Source of the DNA: Metaruminococcus_A sp050943475
Lineage (GTDB): Bacteria > Bacillota > Clostridia > Oscillospirales > Ruminococcaceae
NCBI GenBank assembly: GCA_050943475.1
Contig: JBMNPF010000006.1
Location: 116,757-180,756, forward strand
DNA: 64,000 bases
Direction of reading: 5' to 3'
The notes beneath the pieces are model-generated. The model was not told the origin of the DNA and made no database searches. It saw nothing but the letters and a program-made list of their open reading frames with translations. The position numbers were made by a program, and so were the translations under genes. Each line of letters opens with the position of its first letter. The first letter of the stretch is position 1. This document shows positions 1 to 8,646 of the stretch, one piece after another.

Positions 1-660
1 ATGAACCGGATTGCAGGCTGGAAAACCGAGCATCCTCTCAGACAGATTTCCCCCAGCGGCGGCGTTACGCCGGAGCAGGTAATTAAAACCCTGGGCCGGC
101 TGACCAACCACGATGCGATTCTCACCACCGAAGTTGGCCAGCACCAGATGTGGGCGGCACAGTTTTACGAATTCCGCCGTCCGCGCCAGTTTTGTTCCAG
201 CGGCGGGCTTGGCACAATGGGGTATGGACTTGGCGCGGCAATTGGCGCGCAGCTTGCAAACCCGGACAAACGGGTTGTCAACATTGCGGGGGACGGCAGC
301 TTTCATATGAACTGCAACGAACTCGTAACCGCTTATAAATTCAAGGTTCCCATTGTGGAACTGCTTTTCAACAACAACGTGCTCGGCATGGTGCGCCAGT
401 GGCAGCGGCTGTTTTATGAGGGCCGTTATTCCCAGACCACCCTTGACCGGGATACCGACTATATGAAGCTTGCAGAGGCGTATCACGTCAAGGGGCTGCA
501 AATTAAAACCCCCAAAGAGGTGGAACCGGTTCTTGCAGAGGCGCTGGCCTATCCCGGTCCGGTGCTGGTGGAATGCCTTATCGACAAGGATATCAATGCC
601 CTGCCGATGGTTCCCGCGGGCGGTAGTATTACCGAGCAGATTCTTGAGGTGGAACTTTAA
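1..660 (+). CDS. ilvB: Acetolactate synthase large subunit, C-terminal part (5' end outside window)
   Basis: Thiamine-diphosphate enzyme that condenses pyruvate with pyruvate or 2-oxobutyrate in valine, leucine and isoleucine synthesis. The visible 219 residues are the C-terminal TPP-binding domain: a GDGSFHMNCNEL stretch followed about 30 residues on by NNNVLGM matches the GDG-NN cofactor motif, and the EVGQHQMW and SSGGLGTMGYG stretches are typical of the large subunit. Full-length proteins have about 550 residues, so the gene begins upstream; the ATG at base 1 is an internal methionine. It is followed after 14 bases by cimA, so it is probably the head of the ilv-leu operon. The family call is firm; the true start cannot be seen. 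Confidence 0.93.
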   Translation: MNRIAGWKTEHPLRQISPSGGVTPEQVIKTLGRLTNHDAILTTEVGQHQMWAAQFYEFRRPRQFCSSGGLGTMGYGLGAAIGAQLANPDKRVVNIAGDGSFHMNCNELVTAYKFKVPIVELLFNNNVLGMVRQWQRLFYEGRYSQTTLDRDTDYMKLAEAYHVKGLQIKTPKEVEPVLAEALAYPGPVLVECLIDKDINALPMVPAGGSITEQILEVEL

Positions 661-674
661 TCCTGAGGATATGG

Positions 675-2261
675 GTGACAGCTATGAAAAAAATTTCAAT
701 TTTTGACTCCACCCTGCGTGACGGCGCGCAGGCGGAAAACATCACCTTCACCGTTGAGGATAAACTGAACATTGTCAAAAGCCTGGATAAGCTGGGTGTT
801 GATTACATTGAGGCCGGCAATCCTGGCTCCAACCCGAAGGATCTGGAATTCTTTTCCCGGGTCAAGGGACTTTCCTTAAACCATGCGAAGCTGGTGGCCT
901 TCGGCTCCACCCGCCGCCGCGATATCCAAGTGGAGGAGGATAAAAACGTGCAGGCCCTCCTGACGGCGGACACCGAAGCCGTCGCTGTTTTCGGCAAAAG
1001 CTGGGAACTGCACGTCACCGAAATTATTAAGACGACGCCGGAGGAAAACCTCCGGATGATTACCGACACCATCTCGTTTTTTGTATCCCGCGGCAAAACG
1101 GTTTTCTTTGACGCCGAGCATTTTTTTGACGGCTACAAGGCAAATCCGGATTACGCGCTTCAAACCCTGTATGCGGCGGAACGTGCAGGCGCTGCCTGTC
1201 TTGTCCTCTGCGATACCAACGGCGGTTGTTTCCCCGATGAGATCAGCGCCATTGTCGCGGATGTCGTCTCCAAGGTCAAAGCGCCGGTGGGCATCCATTG
1301 TCACGACGACATTGGCTGTGCGGTGGCAAATTCCATTGCGGCGGTCAAAGCGGGGGCGGTGCAGGTGCAGGGCACCTACATCGGCTACGGCGAACGGTGC
1401 GGCAACGCCAATCTCTCTGCCATCATCCCGAGCTTACAGTGCAAGCTGGGCTATGAGTGCCTGCCGGAGGGCAAGATGGAGCGGCTAAGCAAAACGGCGC
1501 GCTATATTGCCGACATTTCCAACATGATTCTACCGAACACCATGCCGTATGTCGGCAAAAGCGCGTTCGCGCACAAGGGCGGTATGCATGTGGACGGGGT
1601 AACCAAAAACCCGCGTTCCTTTGAACACATCCCGCCAGAGACGGTGGGCAACCGGCGCAATGTCTTGTTGAGCGAAGTGTCCGGCAAGGCGGCATTGCTC
1701 TCCAAGCTGGAACTCATTGGCAGCGAGGTTTCCAAGGATTCGCCGGAAGCGAGTTCGCTGGTGGAAATGGTCAAGACGCTGGAGTATGGCGGCTACCAGT
1801 TTGAGTCGGCCACCGCGAGCCTTGAACTGCTCGCTTTAAAGCACCTGCATAAATTTAAGCCGTTTTTTGAGGTGACCGACTTCAAGGTTATCGGCGAACG
1901 CAGCGAAGAAGGCACCCACAACCGCGATTATGCCATGATTAAAATCAAGGTGGGCGAACGGTGTGAAATCACTGCCGACGAAGGCGACGGCCCGGTTCAC
2001 GCGCTGGATATTGCACTGCGCAAGGCGGTTGGGAAATTCTACCCCGCCATTGAGGGGATCCGCCTCATCGACTACAAGGTGCGTGTGATTGAGCCGAAGG
2101 ACGCCACTGCCGCGCAGGTCCGTGTCTTTATTGAAACCACCGACGGCGAGAATACCTGGACAACGGTTTCGGTCTCGTCCGACGTGATCAATGCGAGCTT
2201 GAACGCCGTTGTGGATTCGGTGGAGTACAAATTACTTATGGATTCGAAAAAATTAGTATAA
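675..2261 (+). CDS. cimA: (R)-citramalate synthase
   Basis: Condenses acetyl-CoA with pyruvate to citramalate, the first step of the threonine-independent route to 2-oxobutyrate and isoleucine. The N-terminal HMGL-like TIM barrel starts with FDSTLRDGAQ, the metal-binding signature of the isopropylmalate/citramalate/homocitrate synthases, and contains HCHDDIGCAVANS. The C-terminal third is the LeuA-type allosteric dimerisation domain. The length of 528 residues and the AEHFFDGYKANPDYAL stretch favour the long CimA subfamily over LeuA, which is otherwise absent here. A GTG at 675 lies close behind GAGGAT; an ATG at 684 is the alternative start. It is followed by leuC, D and B, whose products can also process citramalate. 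Confidence 0.9.
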   Translation: MTAMKKISIFDSTLRDGAQAENITFTVEDKLNIVKSLDKLGVDYIEAGNPGSNPKDLEFFSRVKGLSLNHAKLVAFGSTRRRDIQVEEDKNVQALLTADTEAVAVFGKSWELHVTEIIKTTPEENLRMITDTISFFVSRGKTVFFDAEHFFDGYKANPDYALQTLYAAERAGAACLVLCDTNGGCFPDEISAIVADVVSKVKAPVGIHCHDDIGCAVANSIAAVKAGAVQVQGTYIGYGERCGNANLSAIIPSLQCKLGYECLPEGKMERLSKTARYIADISNMILPNTMPYVGKSAFAHKGGMHVDGVTKNPRSFEHIPPETVGNRRNVLLSEVSGKAALLSKLELIGSEVSKDSPEASSLVEMVKTLEYGGYQFESATASLELLALKHLHKFKPFFEVTDFKVIGERSEEGTHNRDYAMIKIKVGERCEITADEGDGPVHALDIALRKAVGKFYPAIEGIRLIDYKVRVIEPKDATAAQVRVFIETTDGENTWTTVSVSSDVINASLNAVVDSVEYKLLMDSKKLV

Positions 2262-2278
2262 AAGGAGTGCAACAAACA

Positions 2279-3541
2279 ATGGGGATGACAATGAGTCAGA
2301 AAATTCTGGCCGCCCACGCAGGGCTTGACAAGGTCGAAGCCGGGCAGCTTATCAACGCAAAGCTGGATATGGTGCTCGGCAACGACATTACCGCGCCGGT
2401 CGCCATCAACGAATTTGAGAAGGCGGGCTTTGACCGCGTGTTTGACCAGAACAAAATTTCGCTGGTCATGGATCACTTTGTCCCGAACAAAGACATCAAG
2501 GCGGCGACCCAGTGTAAGCAGTGCCGCGACTTCGCGGGCCGCATGGGTGTTGTCAACTACTTTGACGTCGGCGATATGGGAATTGAACACGCGCTGCTCC
2601 CGGAAAAGGGATTGGTCTGCGCGGGCGAGCTCATCATCGGCGCGGATTCTCACACCTGCACCTACGGCGCGCTCGGCGCCTTTTCGACCGGCGTCGGCTC
2701 TACCGATATGGCGGCGGGTATGGCGACGGGGGAAGCCTGGTTCAAGGTTCCTTCCGCTATCCGCTTCAATCTCAAGGGCAAGCTGAACAAATGGGTCAGC
2801 GGTAAGGACGTTATTCTGCATATCATCGGCATGATCGGGGTGGACGGCGCTCTTTACCAGTCGATGGAATTCGGTGGCGAGGGTTTGAAAAACCTCACCA
2901 TGGACGACCGCCTCTGCATGGCCAACATGGCTATTGAAGCGGGCGCGAAAAACGGCATCTTTGAGGTGGACGACGTCACCATCGCTTACATGAAGGAGCG
3001 CGTTGACCGTCCCTACAAAATCTATACCGCCGACCCGGATGCGGAATACACCCGTGTCATCGACCTCGACCTGTCCCAGATCAAATCCACCGTTTCCTTC
3101 CCGCACCTGCCGGAGAACGCCAAACCCATCGACGAGGTGGGCGACGTGAAGATCGACCAGGTGGTCATTGGTTCCTGCACCAACGGGCGGATGTCGGATA
3201 TGGAGACCGCGGCGGAAATCCTCAAGGGCAAAAAGCTTGCCAAACACGTGCGCTGCATCATCATCCCGGCCACCCAGAAGATTTGGCTGGAATGCGTGAA
3301 ACGCGGTTATATGGATATTTTTGTAGAAGCCGGCTGCGCCGTCTCTACCCCGACCTGCGGCCCCTGCCTCGGCGGGTACATGGGCATTCTTGCGGCGGGT
3401 GAGCGCGCCGTTGCCACCACCAACCGCAACTTTGTCGGTCGCATGGGCCACACCGAAAGCGAGGTTTACCTTGCAAGCCCGGCCATTGCCGCCGCTTCCG
3501 CCATCGCAGGCAAAATTGCCGACGTCAAAGATGTTTTATAA
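2279..3541 (+). CDS. leuC: 3-isopropylmalate dehydratase large subunit
   Basis: Aconitase-family Fe-S subunit that, with LeuD, isomerises 2- to 3-isopropylmalate; in CimA-containing organisms it also handles citramalate. It has 420 residues, the usual size of the short archaeal/clostridial LeuC type. Cluster-ligand cysteines are visible in VIGSCTNGR and STPTCGPCLGG, and ADSHTCTYGALGAF is the conserved substrate loop. The start at 2279 is chosen because AAAGGAG lies 11 bases upstream; an in-frame GTG at 2267 falls inside that Shine-Dalgarno sequence. It lies 17 bases after cimA and 17 before leuD, so co-transcription is near certain. Confidence 0.95.
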   Translation: MGMTMSQKILAAHAGLDKVEAGQLINAKLDMVLGNDITAPVAINEFEKAGFDRVFDQNKISLVMDHFVPNKDIKAATQCKQCRDFAGRMGVVNYFDVGDMGIEHALLPEKGLVCAGELIIGADSHTCTYGALGAFSTGVGSTDMAAGMATGEAWFKVPSAIRFNLKGKLNKWVSGKDVILHIIGMIGVDGALYQSMEFGGEGLKNLTMDDRLCMANMAIEAGAKNGIFEVDDVTIAYMKERVDRPYKIYTADPDAEYTRVIDLDLSQIKSTVSFPHLPENAKPIDEVGDVKIDQVVIGSCTNGRMSDMETAAEILKGKKLAKHVRCIIIPATQKIWLECVKRGYMDIFVEAGCAVSTPTCGPCLGGYMGILAAGERAVATTNRNFVGRMGHTESEVYLASPAIAAASAIAGKIADVKDVL

Positions 3542-3558
3542 GAAAGGGAGGATTACCA

Positions 3559-4041
3559 ATGAAAGCACATGGAACCGTTCATAAATACGGCGACAATATT
3601 GATACCGACGTCATTATCCCGGCGCGGTATCTCAACACCTCCGACCACAAGGAACTAGCCTCCCATTGTATGGAGGATATTGACAAAAACTTTATTCATA
3701 ACGTCAAGCAGGGCGACATCATGGTTGGCCGGGCGAATTTCGGCTGCGGCTCCTCCCGTGAGCATGCCCCCATCGCTATTAAGGAGAGCGGCATTTCCTG
3801 CGTGATCGCCGCGACCTTTGCGCGCATTTTCTACCGCAACGCCATCAACATTGGTTTGGCAATCCTCGAGTGCCCCGAAGCGGCGGAAAAAATTCAGAAC
3901 GGTGATGAAGTGGAGGTTGACTTTGACACCGGCGTCATCACCAACGTCACCCGGAACGAGCAGTACCAGGCGCACCCGTTCCCGGAGTTTATCAAGAACA
4001 TCATCAACAAAAACGGCCTGCTGAATTCACTGAAACAGTAA
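3559..4041 (+). CDS. leuD: 3-isopropylmalate dehydratase small subunit
   Basis: Swivelling-domain partner of LeuC in leucine synthesis. At 160 residues it is the short LeuD form that pairs with the short LeuC. Conserved stretches are the N-terminal YGDNIDTDVIIPARYL and the substrate-gating NFGCGSSREHAP. AAGGGAGG lies upstream of the ATG at good spacing. It sits between leuC and leuB with 12-17 base gaps. Confidence 0.95.
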   Translation: MKAHGTVHKYGDNIDTDVIIPARYLNTSDHKELASHCMEDIDKNFIHNVKQGDIMVGRANFGCGSSREHAPIAIKESGISCVIAATFARIFYRNAINIGLAILECPEAAEKIQNGDEVEVDFDTGVITNVTRNEQYQAHPFPEFIKNIINKNGLLNSLKQ

Positions 4042-4053
4042 GGGGGCACCTTT

Positions 4054-5124
4054 ATGGAAAAGAACATCACCGTTATCCGCGGCGACGGCATCGGCCCGGA
4101 AATCATCGGCGAAGCCCTCAAGGTGCTGGACGCCGTCTGTGAAAAACACGGCCATACCTTTCATTATACCGATATTTTGATGGGCGGCGTTTCGATTGAC
4201 GCTACCGGCGTTCCTCTCACCGACGAGGCGCTGGAAACCGCCCGCAAGGCCGACGCAGTGCTGCTCGGCTCGGTCGGCGGCCCGAAATGGGATACGCTGC
4301 CCGGTCATCTCCGCCCGGAGGCGGGGCTGCTCGGCATCCGCAAAGGGCTGGGACTATTCGCGAACCTCCGCCCGGCGGTGCTTTACAATGAGCTGCGCTC
4401 GGCCTGCCCGCTGCGCGATGAAATCATTGGAGACGGCTTTGATTTTGTTGTCATGCGCGAACTGACCGGCGGCCTTTACTTCGGCGAGCGGGAGCAGGGG
4501 GAAAAGGACGGCGTGCGGTTTGCAAAGGATACCCTTATCTACACCGAAGAGGAAATCCGCCGCATTGCCATCAAGGCTTTTGAGATTGCCCGGAAGCGCC
4601 GGAAACGTGTTACCAGCGTTGATAAGGCCAATGTGCTGGATTCCTCCCGGCTCTGGCGCGCAGTCGTCCACGAGGTCGCCAAAGACTACCCGGATGTGGA
4701 GTGCGTGGATATGCTGGTCGACAACGCTGCCATGCAGCTGGTCAAGGATCCAAAGCAGTTTGACGTGCTGCTGACCGAAAACATGTTTGGCGACATCCTC
4801 TCGGATGAGGCGAGCATGGTGACCGGTTCGATTGGAATGCTCGCTTCCGCCAGCCTCAATGAGACCAAGTTCGGCCTCTACGAGCCGAGCGGCGGCTCCG
4901 CGCCGGATATTGCAGGACAGAACAAAGCCAACCCGATTGCGACCGTCCTTTCCGCCGCGATGATGCTGCGTTTCTCTTTCGACATGGACAAAGAGGCGGA
5001 CGAGATTGAAACTGCGGTCAAAACAGTGCTGCAGGCGGGGCATCGCACCGGCGACATTATGAGTGACGGCTGCCATCTTGTCTCCTGCACCGAAATGGGC
5101 GATTTGATTGTGGCCGCGCTGTAA
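4054..5124 (+). CDS. leuB: 3-isopropylmalate dehydrogenase
   Basis: NAD-dependent oxidative decarboxylase converting 3-isopropylmalate to 2-oxoisocaproate; it may also act on methylmalate from the citramalate route. The 356 residues match the family. Visible features are the start ITVIRGDGIGPEI, the substrate-binding arginines around RLWRAVVHEVAKDYPDV, the metal-site stretch LLTENMFGDILSDEASM and the NAD-binding GSAPDIAGQNKANPIAT. AGGGGG precedes the ATG. It is the last gene of the operon and is followed by a strong intrinsic terminator. Confidence 0.96.
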   Translation: MEKNITVIRGDGIGPEIIGEALKVLDAVCEKHGHTFHYTDILMGGVSIDATGVPLTDEALETARKADAVLLGSVGGPKWDTLPGHLRPEAGLLGIRKGLGLFANLRPAVLYNELRSACPLRDEIIGDGFDFVVMRELTGGLYFGEREQGEKDGVRFAKDTLIYTEEEIRRIAIKAFEIARKRRKRVTSVDKANVLDSSRLWRAVVHEVAKDYPDVECVDMLVDNAAMQLVKDPKQFDVLLTENMFGDILSDEASMVTGSIGMLASASLNETKFGLYEPSGGSAPDIAGQNKANPIATVLSAAMMLRFSFDMDKEADEIETAVKTVLQAGHRTGDIMSDGCHLVSCTEMGDLIVAAL

Positions 5125-5151
5125 TGAGGCGCAAGCGCATTTGAAACAGTA

Positions 5152-5186
5152 AAATCCCGTGGGGTAACTCCCCACGGGATTTTTGT
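5152..5186 (+). terminator. Intrinsic terminator of the ilv-leu operon
   Basis: A 13-bp perfect stem (AAATCCCGTGGGG paired with CCCCACGGGATTT), 5-base loop, then a T run, 27 bases after the leuB stop. Confidence 0.93.
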
Positions 5187-5253
5187 GATTTTATAACAAC
5201 CGGTTTGTCCGCTTGGGCGAGCGAACCATAAACCAAATGTACTTGTCAGCCGA

Positions 5254-5739
5254 TTAATCCTGCTTCAAGGTCAACGGCGCATAACTGGCACGGATAAAGG
5301 AGGCAAGATCGTTGGGGTTTAGTTCAACCTGGGTTCCAATTTTTCCGCCGCTTACATAAATGGTTTCAAATTGCTGCGCCGTTTCATCGAGAACGGTGGG
5401 GTATTGCTTTTTCATCCCAATGGGGGAGCAGCCCCCACGAATGTATCCGGTCACGGCATTGATTTCGCTGACGTGGATCATCGCTACCGATTTCTCCCCA
5501 GCTGCTTTTGCCGCCTTTTTCAAATCCAGTTCTTCGGCGACGGGGACTTCAAATACGTGGTACCGTCCGGACGCCCCCTTGGTCACTAAGGTTTTAAAGA
5601 CGCGCGCCGGGTCTTCGCCAAGTTTCTGCGCGGTGGAGACGCCGTCAATCAATCCATCCTGATGGGGGTAAGAATGCGCTTGATACGGGATTTTCGCCTT
5701 GTCTAAAATCCGCATGACGTTGGTTTTCAGTTCTGCCAT
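5254..5739 (-). CDS. ybaK: YbaK/EbsC-type aminoacyl-tRNA deacylase
   Basis: Small editing-domain protein of the YbaK/ProX superfamily; YbaK members hydrolyse mischarged Cys-tRNA(Pro) in trans. The 161 residues fit a free-standing deacylase. Conserved parts are ARVFKTLVTK with the catalytic-type lysine, the VPVAEELDLKKAAKA helix, and the glycine-rich YIRGGCSPIGMKK and VSGGKIGTQVELNP loops. It is a single gene, convergent with leuB. The ATG has a modest CAGGTG site 11 bases upstream. The substrate is inferred from the family. Confidence 0.9.
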   Translation of the reverse strand: MAELKTNVMRILDKAKIPYQAHSYPHQDGLIDGVSTAQKLGEDPARVFKTLVTKGASGRYHVFEVPVAEELDLKKAAKAAGEKSVAMIHVSEINAVTGYIRGGCSPIGMKKQYPTVLDETAQQFETIYVSGGKIGTQVELNPNDLASFIRASYAPLTLKQD

Positions 5740-5934
5740 GATTTGATAACACCTGCTTTGCTGTGAATGGTCTTATTATAACATTTTTTACGGGAATCGT
5801 ACAGAGAAAAGGACACATTGGCTTTTTGAAAGATGCGTTAAAGACGAAGAATTTACCTGCTTCTCCAAGCGGACAACCATCCTCGTTGCGTAAAAGCATC
5901 TCCTTAAAAAGGACAAAGTTTTTGCAAAAAACGC

Positions 5935-5963
5935 TTGACAAGCCAAAATGCGTTTGTTATAAT
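5935..5963 (+). promoter_or_regulatory. Sigma-A promoter of the tRNA-Leu gene
   Basis: Perfect TTGACA and TATAAT hexamers separated by 17 bases, with the -10 ending 13 bases before the mature tRNA 5' end. Confidence 0.95.
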
Positions 5964-5976
5964 AGAAAAGCTGAAT

Positions 5977-6060
5977 GCGAGTGTGCTGGAACTGGCAGAC
6001 AGGCACGTTTGAGGGGCGTGTGTCTATGGCGTACGGGTTCAAGTCCCGTCACTCGCACCA
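5977..6060 (+). tRNA. tRNA-Leu (anticodon GAG), CCA encoded
   Basis: An 84-base class II tRNA. The acceptor GCGAGTG pairs with CACTCGC, followed by the discriminator A and encoded CCA. The anticodon arm CACGT-TTGAGGG-GCGTG (6004-6020) places GAG at 6011-6013, reading CUC/CUU. The T arm contains GGGTTCAAGTCCC. A long variable arm supports Leu. It has its own promoter and terminator and borders the atypical DUF4417 cassette region. Confidence 0.96.
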
Positions 6061-6094
6061 AGGGGTAGATCTTTATAGGATCTACCCCTTTTTA
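6061..6094 (+). terminator. tRNA-Leu terminator
   Basis: An 11-bp perfect stem (AGGGGTAGATC with GATCTACCCCT) and 7-base loop followed by TTTTT, starting at the base after CCA. Confidence 0.95.
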
Positions 6095-6192
6095 TATTAT
6101 TTTCATTTTGTTGCACGGAAACGTGCAACTTTTTGCTATTTGCCTTCTACCGGCAGAGGGACTTGTTCCTTACTATGAGTAGGAGGCCAATT

Positions 6193-7542
6193 ATGACCGA
6201 AGAAAGTTACAGCTACCGTACCAGCCAATCTCTGCTCCGTAACCAGTTTCCCGGCAAAGGGAAACTGCAAATCCCTATGATTCCAAAGTTTCAGGAAATG
6301 CCCGGTGATTTTAATGATCTGCTGCTGATTGGGTTTGACAAAACGCATTTGGAGGATCAAAACCATCTTGATCGAATGGTACATTTCTTTCTCTACGATT
6401 ACAGGTTTGAAAGAGTGTGGAAAAATCCGGATAATGACATCGAAAAACTCTCACGTTATCGGGCGGTGCTTTCTCCTGATTTCAGTATGTATCTGGAGAT
6501 GGCACCGGTCATGCAGCTCTACAATGTATTCCGTAACCGCTGGTGCGGCGCTTACTGGGCGTCCAAGGGGATTCGTGTGATTCCGACGGTTAACTGGGGC
6601 GATGAATCCACCTTTGATTTCTGCTTTGAGGGAATTGAAAAGGGCAGCGCCGTTGCAGTCTCTACCTATATGGCGTCTGAGCATGGCAACCGCTGCGACC
6701 AGAAGGAATGGTTCATGACGGGTTACAATGAAATGCTGCGGAGGATTGAACCGGAAAAGATCATTTGCTACAATACGCCTTTTCCTGAAATGCAGGGAGA
6801 TCTTGTTTGCGTGGATTACGAGCGCAGTTCTTGGAGATACATGAACTATGAGCCAAGGCTTCAGAAGAAGGACCTAGAGGCGTTCAAAATTGGTGGTACA
6901 TATCACAAATTTTGTGATACAATAGAGCCGTACCTGATTGGTAAAGGCGGCGGAAGCGCCTATGGCGGAGAGTGGAGGCCCAGCCCTAAAAAGCCAGAGG
7001 ATCAACGTTTTTTAGGCGAACCGGGTGAAATCAAAACAACATACAAGAATGGATATCGTGTTGAAACAAAGATAGGTGAAGATGGACGTGCAACGTTAGA
7101 ACGCCATTACACAGATCATAAACAACCATGGGCGCATACTAATCCACATGATCACCCTATACGATGGGATAATCCGGCAGGATATCCTGATCTACAGCCT
7201 GCCGTCAATTATCCGAATGGCGCGCCGGAGTTTAAGCAATTTAGAGGTGTGTACTATATGAAGAATACGTTTGTATCTGCAAATACCTATGAGCAAAATA
7301 GATTTGTTACCATAAGTGATTTTGAGAATTGCATGAAGTGGCATGGTGAGGTAGAGTTCATGTGGAATGGTATCGTATACAACGTTACACACCGCAAGGA
7401 CAAAATCGCCATTTCTGTGAGTTATCGTCAGGAAACAGAAAAACTCTATGATACAGTAAATGAAGTTCTCGACTATATGGTTGGCAAAGATCGCTTGAGA
7501 GATGTTATTACGCAAGTTACAGTTATAGACAGAACAATATAA
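6193..7542 (+). CDS. DUF4417 protein with a C-terminal exchangeable-cassette tail
   Basis: 449 residues, started at the ATG behind AGGAGG. Residues about 1-230 match DUF4417, a family found in bacteria and phages: VIPTVNWGDESTFDFCFEGI and the nearby AVAVSTYMASEHGNR block are its core. Then comes a glycine-rich linker (GKGGGSAYGGEW) and, from about residue 278, a tail beginning GEIKTTY that contains a histidine-rich RHYTDH...HTNPHDHPIRW block. The final 95 residues form a small domain (EQNRF.TISDF, GEVEFMWNG) ending LRDVITQVTVIDRTI. A plausible internal start exists at 7258 (AGAGGTG, then ATG), which would yield the small domain alone. The tail is repeated twice downstream without starts. The biochemical role is unknown; a polymorphic-toxin-like layout is inferred from architecture only. 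Confidence 0.72.
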   Translation: MTEESYSYRTSQSLLRNQFPGKGKLQIPMIPKFQEMPGDFNDLLLIGFDKTHLEDQNHLDRMVHFFLYDYRFERVWKNPDNDIEKLSRYRAVLSPDFSMYLEMAPVMQLYNVFRNRWCGAYWASKGIRVIPTVNWGDESTFDFCFEGIEKGSAVAVSTYMASEHGNRCDQKEWFMTGYNEMLRRIEPEKIICYNTPFPEMQGDLVCVDYERSSWRYMNYEPRLQKKDLEAFKIGGTYHKFCDTIEPYLIGKGGGSAYGGEWRPSPKKPEDQRFLGEPGEIKTTYKNGYRVETKIGEDGRATLERHYTDHKQPWAHTNPHDHPIRWDNPAGYPDLQPAVNYPNGAPEFKQFRGVYYMKNTFVSANTYEQNRFVTISDFENCMKWHGEVEFMWNGIVYNVTHRKDKIAISVSYRQETEKLYDTVNEVLDYMVGKDRLRDVITQVTVIDRTI

Positions 7543-7552
7543 AATAGCGAAA

Positions 7553-8071
7553 GGTGAGATTAAAGCATCCTATGCGAAAGACGGTACCAAAATTGGTGAG
7601 GATGGAAAAGCCGTCGCTGAAAGGCACTATACTACTTCGCCTAACCCAAAATATCACTCGAACCCACATGACCATAAGATTAATTGGGAAACACCGAGAT
7701 ATGGTGTTCCAAACTTCGAAAAACCACATGTTAATTATTGGCCTAATGAATACCCCGATGGGGCTCCCGAGTTTAAAGCATTTGGAGATATGATTATGAA
7801 ATACGGTTTTAATACAGAAGAAGATAATCGATTTAAAACAATCTCTGACTTTAAAGAATGCCTCATTCGAGGTGGGGAAGTGGTGTTTTCCTGGACTGGA
7901 ACCACTTATGCGGTCAGCAGCTATGCTGGAAAATTTGGTATATCTGAAGCTTACAAACAAGAAACAGAATGGCTTTGTGATACGGTAGATGAGCTTATGG
8001 AATATATGGTTGGTACGGACCGTCTGCGGGATGTCATTACGCAAGTCAAGGTGTGGGAGCGTACAATTTGA
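7553..8071 (+). pseudogene. Orphan cassette 2 (start-less copy of the DUF4417 tail)
   Basis: An open frame of about 172 codons that begins, 10 bases after the stop of the DUF4417 gene, with GEIKASY and KIGEDGKAVAERHYT, paralleling the parent tail, but in the +1 frame relative to the parent. There is no ATG until 7790/7796. GGAG at 7784-7787 is well spaced for ATG 7796, so the last 91 residues could be made as a separate small protein (EEDNRFKTISDFKECLIRGG ... LRDVITQVKVWERTI). It could be a silent donor cassette, an expressed small protein, or decay; the preserved frame argues against simple decay. Confidence 0.7.
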
Positions 8072-8145
8072 GAAAAGCCCTTTGTGGCAGCCTGTAAACC
8101 ATTGATATTGTTACATTTCTCTAAGCCTATCATTACCAAAATTAA

Positions 8146-8646
8146 GAAAGCCCTGGAAAATCCGTCGCTGAAAGGCACTATACTGCTTCGCCTAATTTCA
8201 AATATCATACTAATCCACATGATCACCCTATACGATGGGATAATCCGGCAGGATTTCCTGATCTACAGCCTGCCGTCAATTATCCGAATGGCGCGCCGGA
8301 GTTTAAGCAATTTAGAGGTGTGTACTATATGAAGACTACATTTGTGCCTTCCAACAGCCATGAGCAAAACCGCTTTCAATCGATTAGTGATTTCAAATGG
8401 TGCATGAAGCGCGGCGGAGAGGTTCAATTTGAATGGAACGGAGTTATGTACTGCTGCTTTGGCTGCGTTTCTCCTATAGCAGGCGCAGCCCCTAAAATGG
8501 TGATCTGTCAGGCGGGCTCTGTGGAAGTAAACACTCGTACCGAGAAGTGGTGTGACACTGCCGATGAGCTTATGGAATATATGGTTGGTACGGACCGTCT
8601 GCGGGATGTCATTACGCATGTCAAGGTGTGGGAGCGTACGATTTAA
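8146..8646 (+). pseudogene. Orphan cassette 3 (start-less mosaic copy)
   Basis: An open frame of about 166 codons after an in-frame TAA. It encodes the same HYTASPNFKYHTNPHDHPIRW block, then a small domain ending LRDVITHVKVWERTI. The beginning of the cassette (the GEIK and KIGEDG part) is lost or scrambled. GAGGTG at 8314-8319 precedes ATG 8329 by 9 bases, so a 105-residue small-domain protein could be translated. The small domain differs most from the other copies in its middle, where it has CCFGCVSPIAGAAPKMVICQ in place of the shorter loop. The function is unknown. Confidence 0.68.

Noticed and set aside
2072..3451. A 459-codon minus-strand open frame
   Set aside because: It lies entirely antisense to cimA and leuC; a codon-bias artefact typical of GC-rich third positions.
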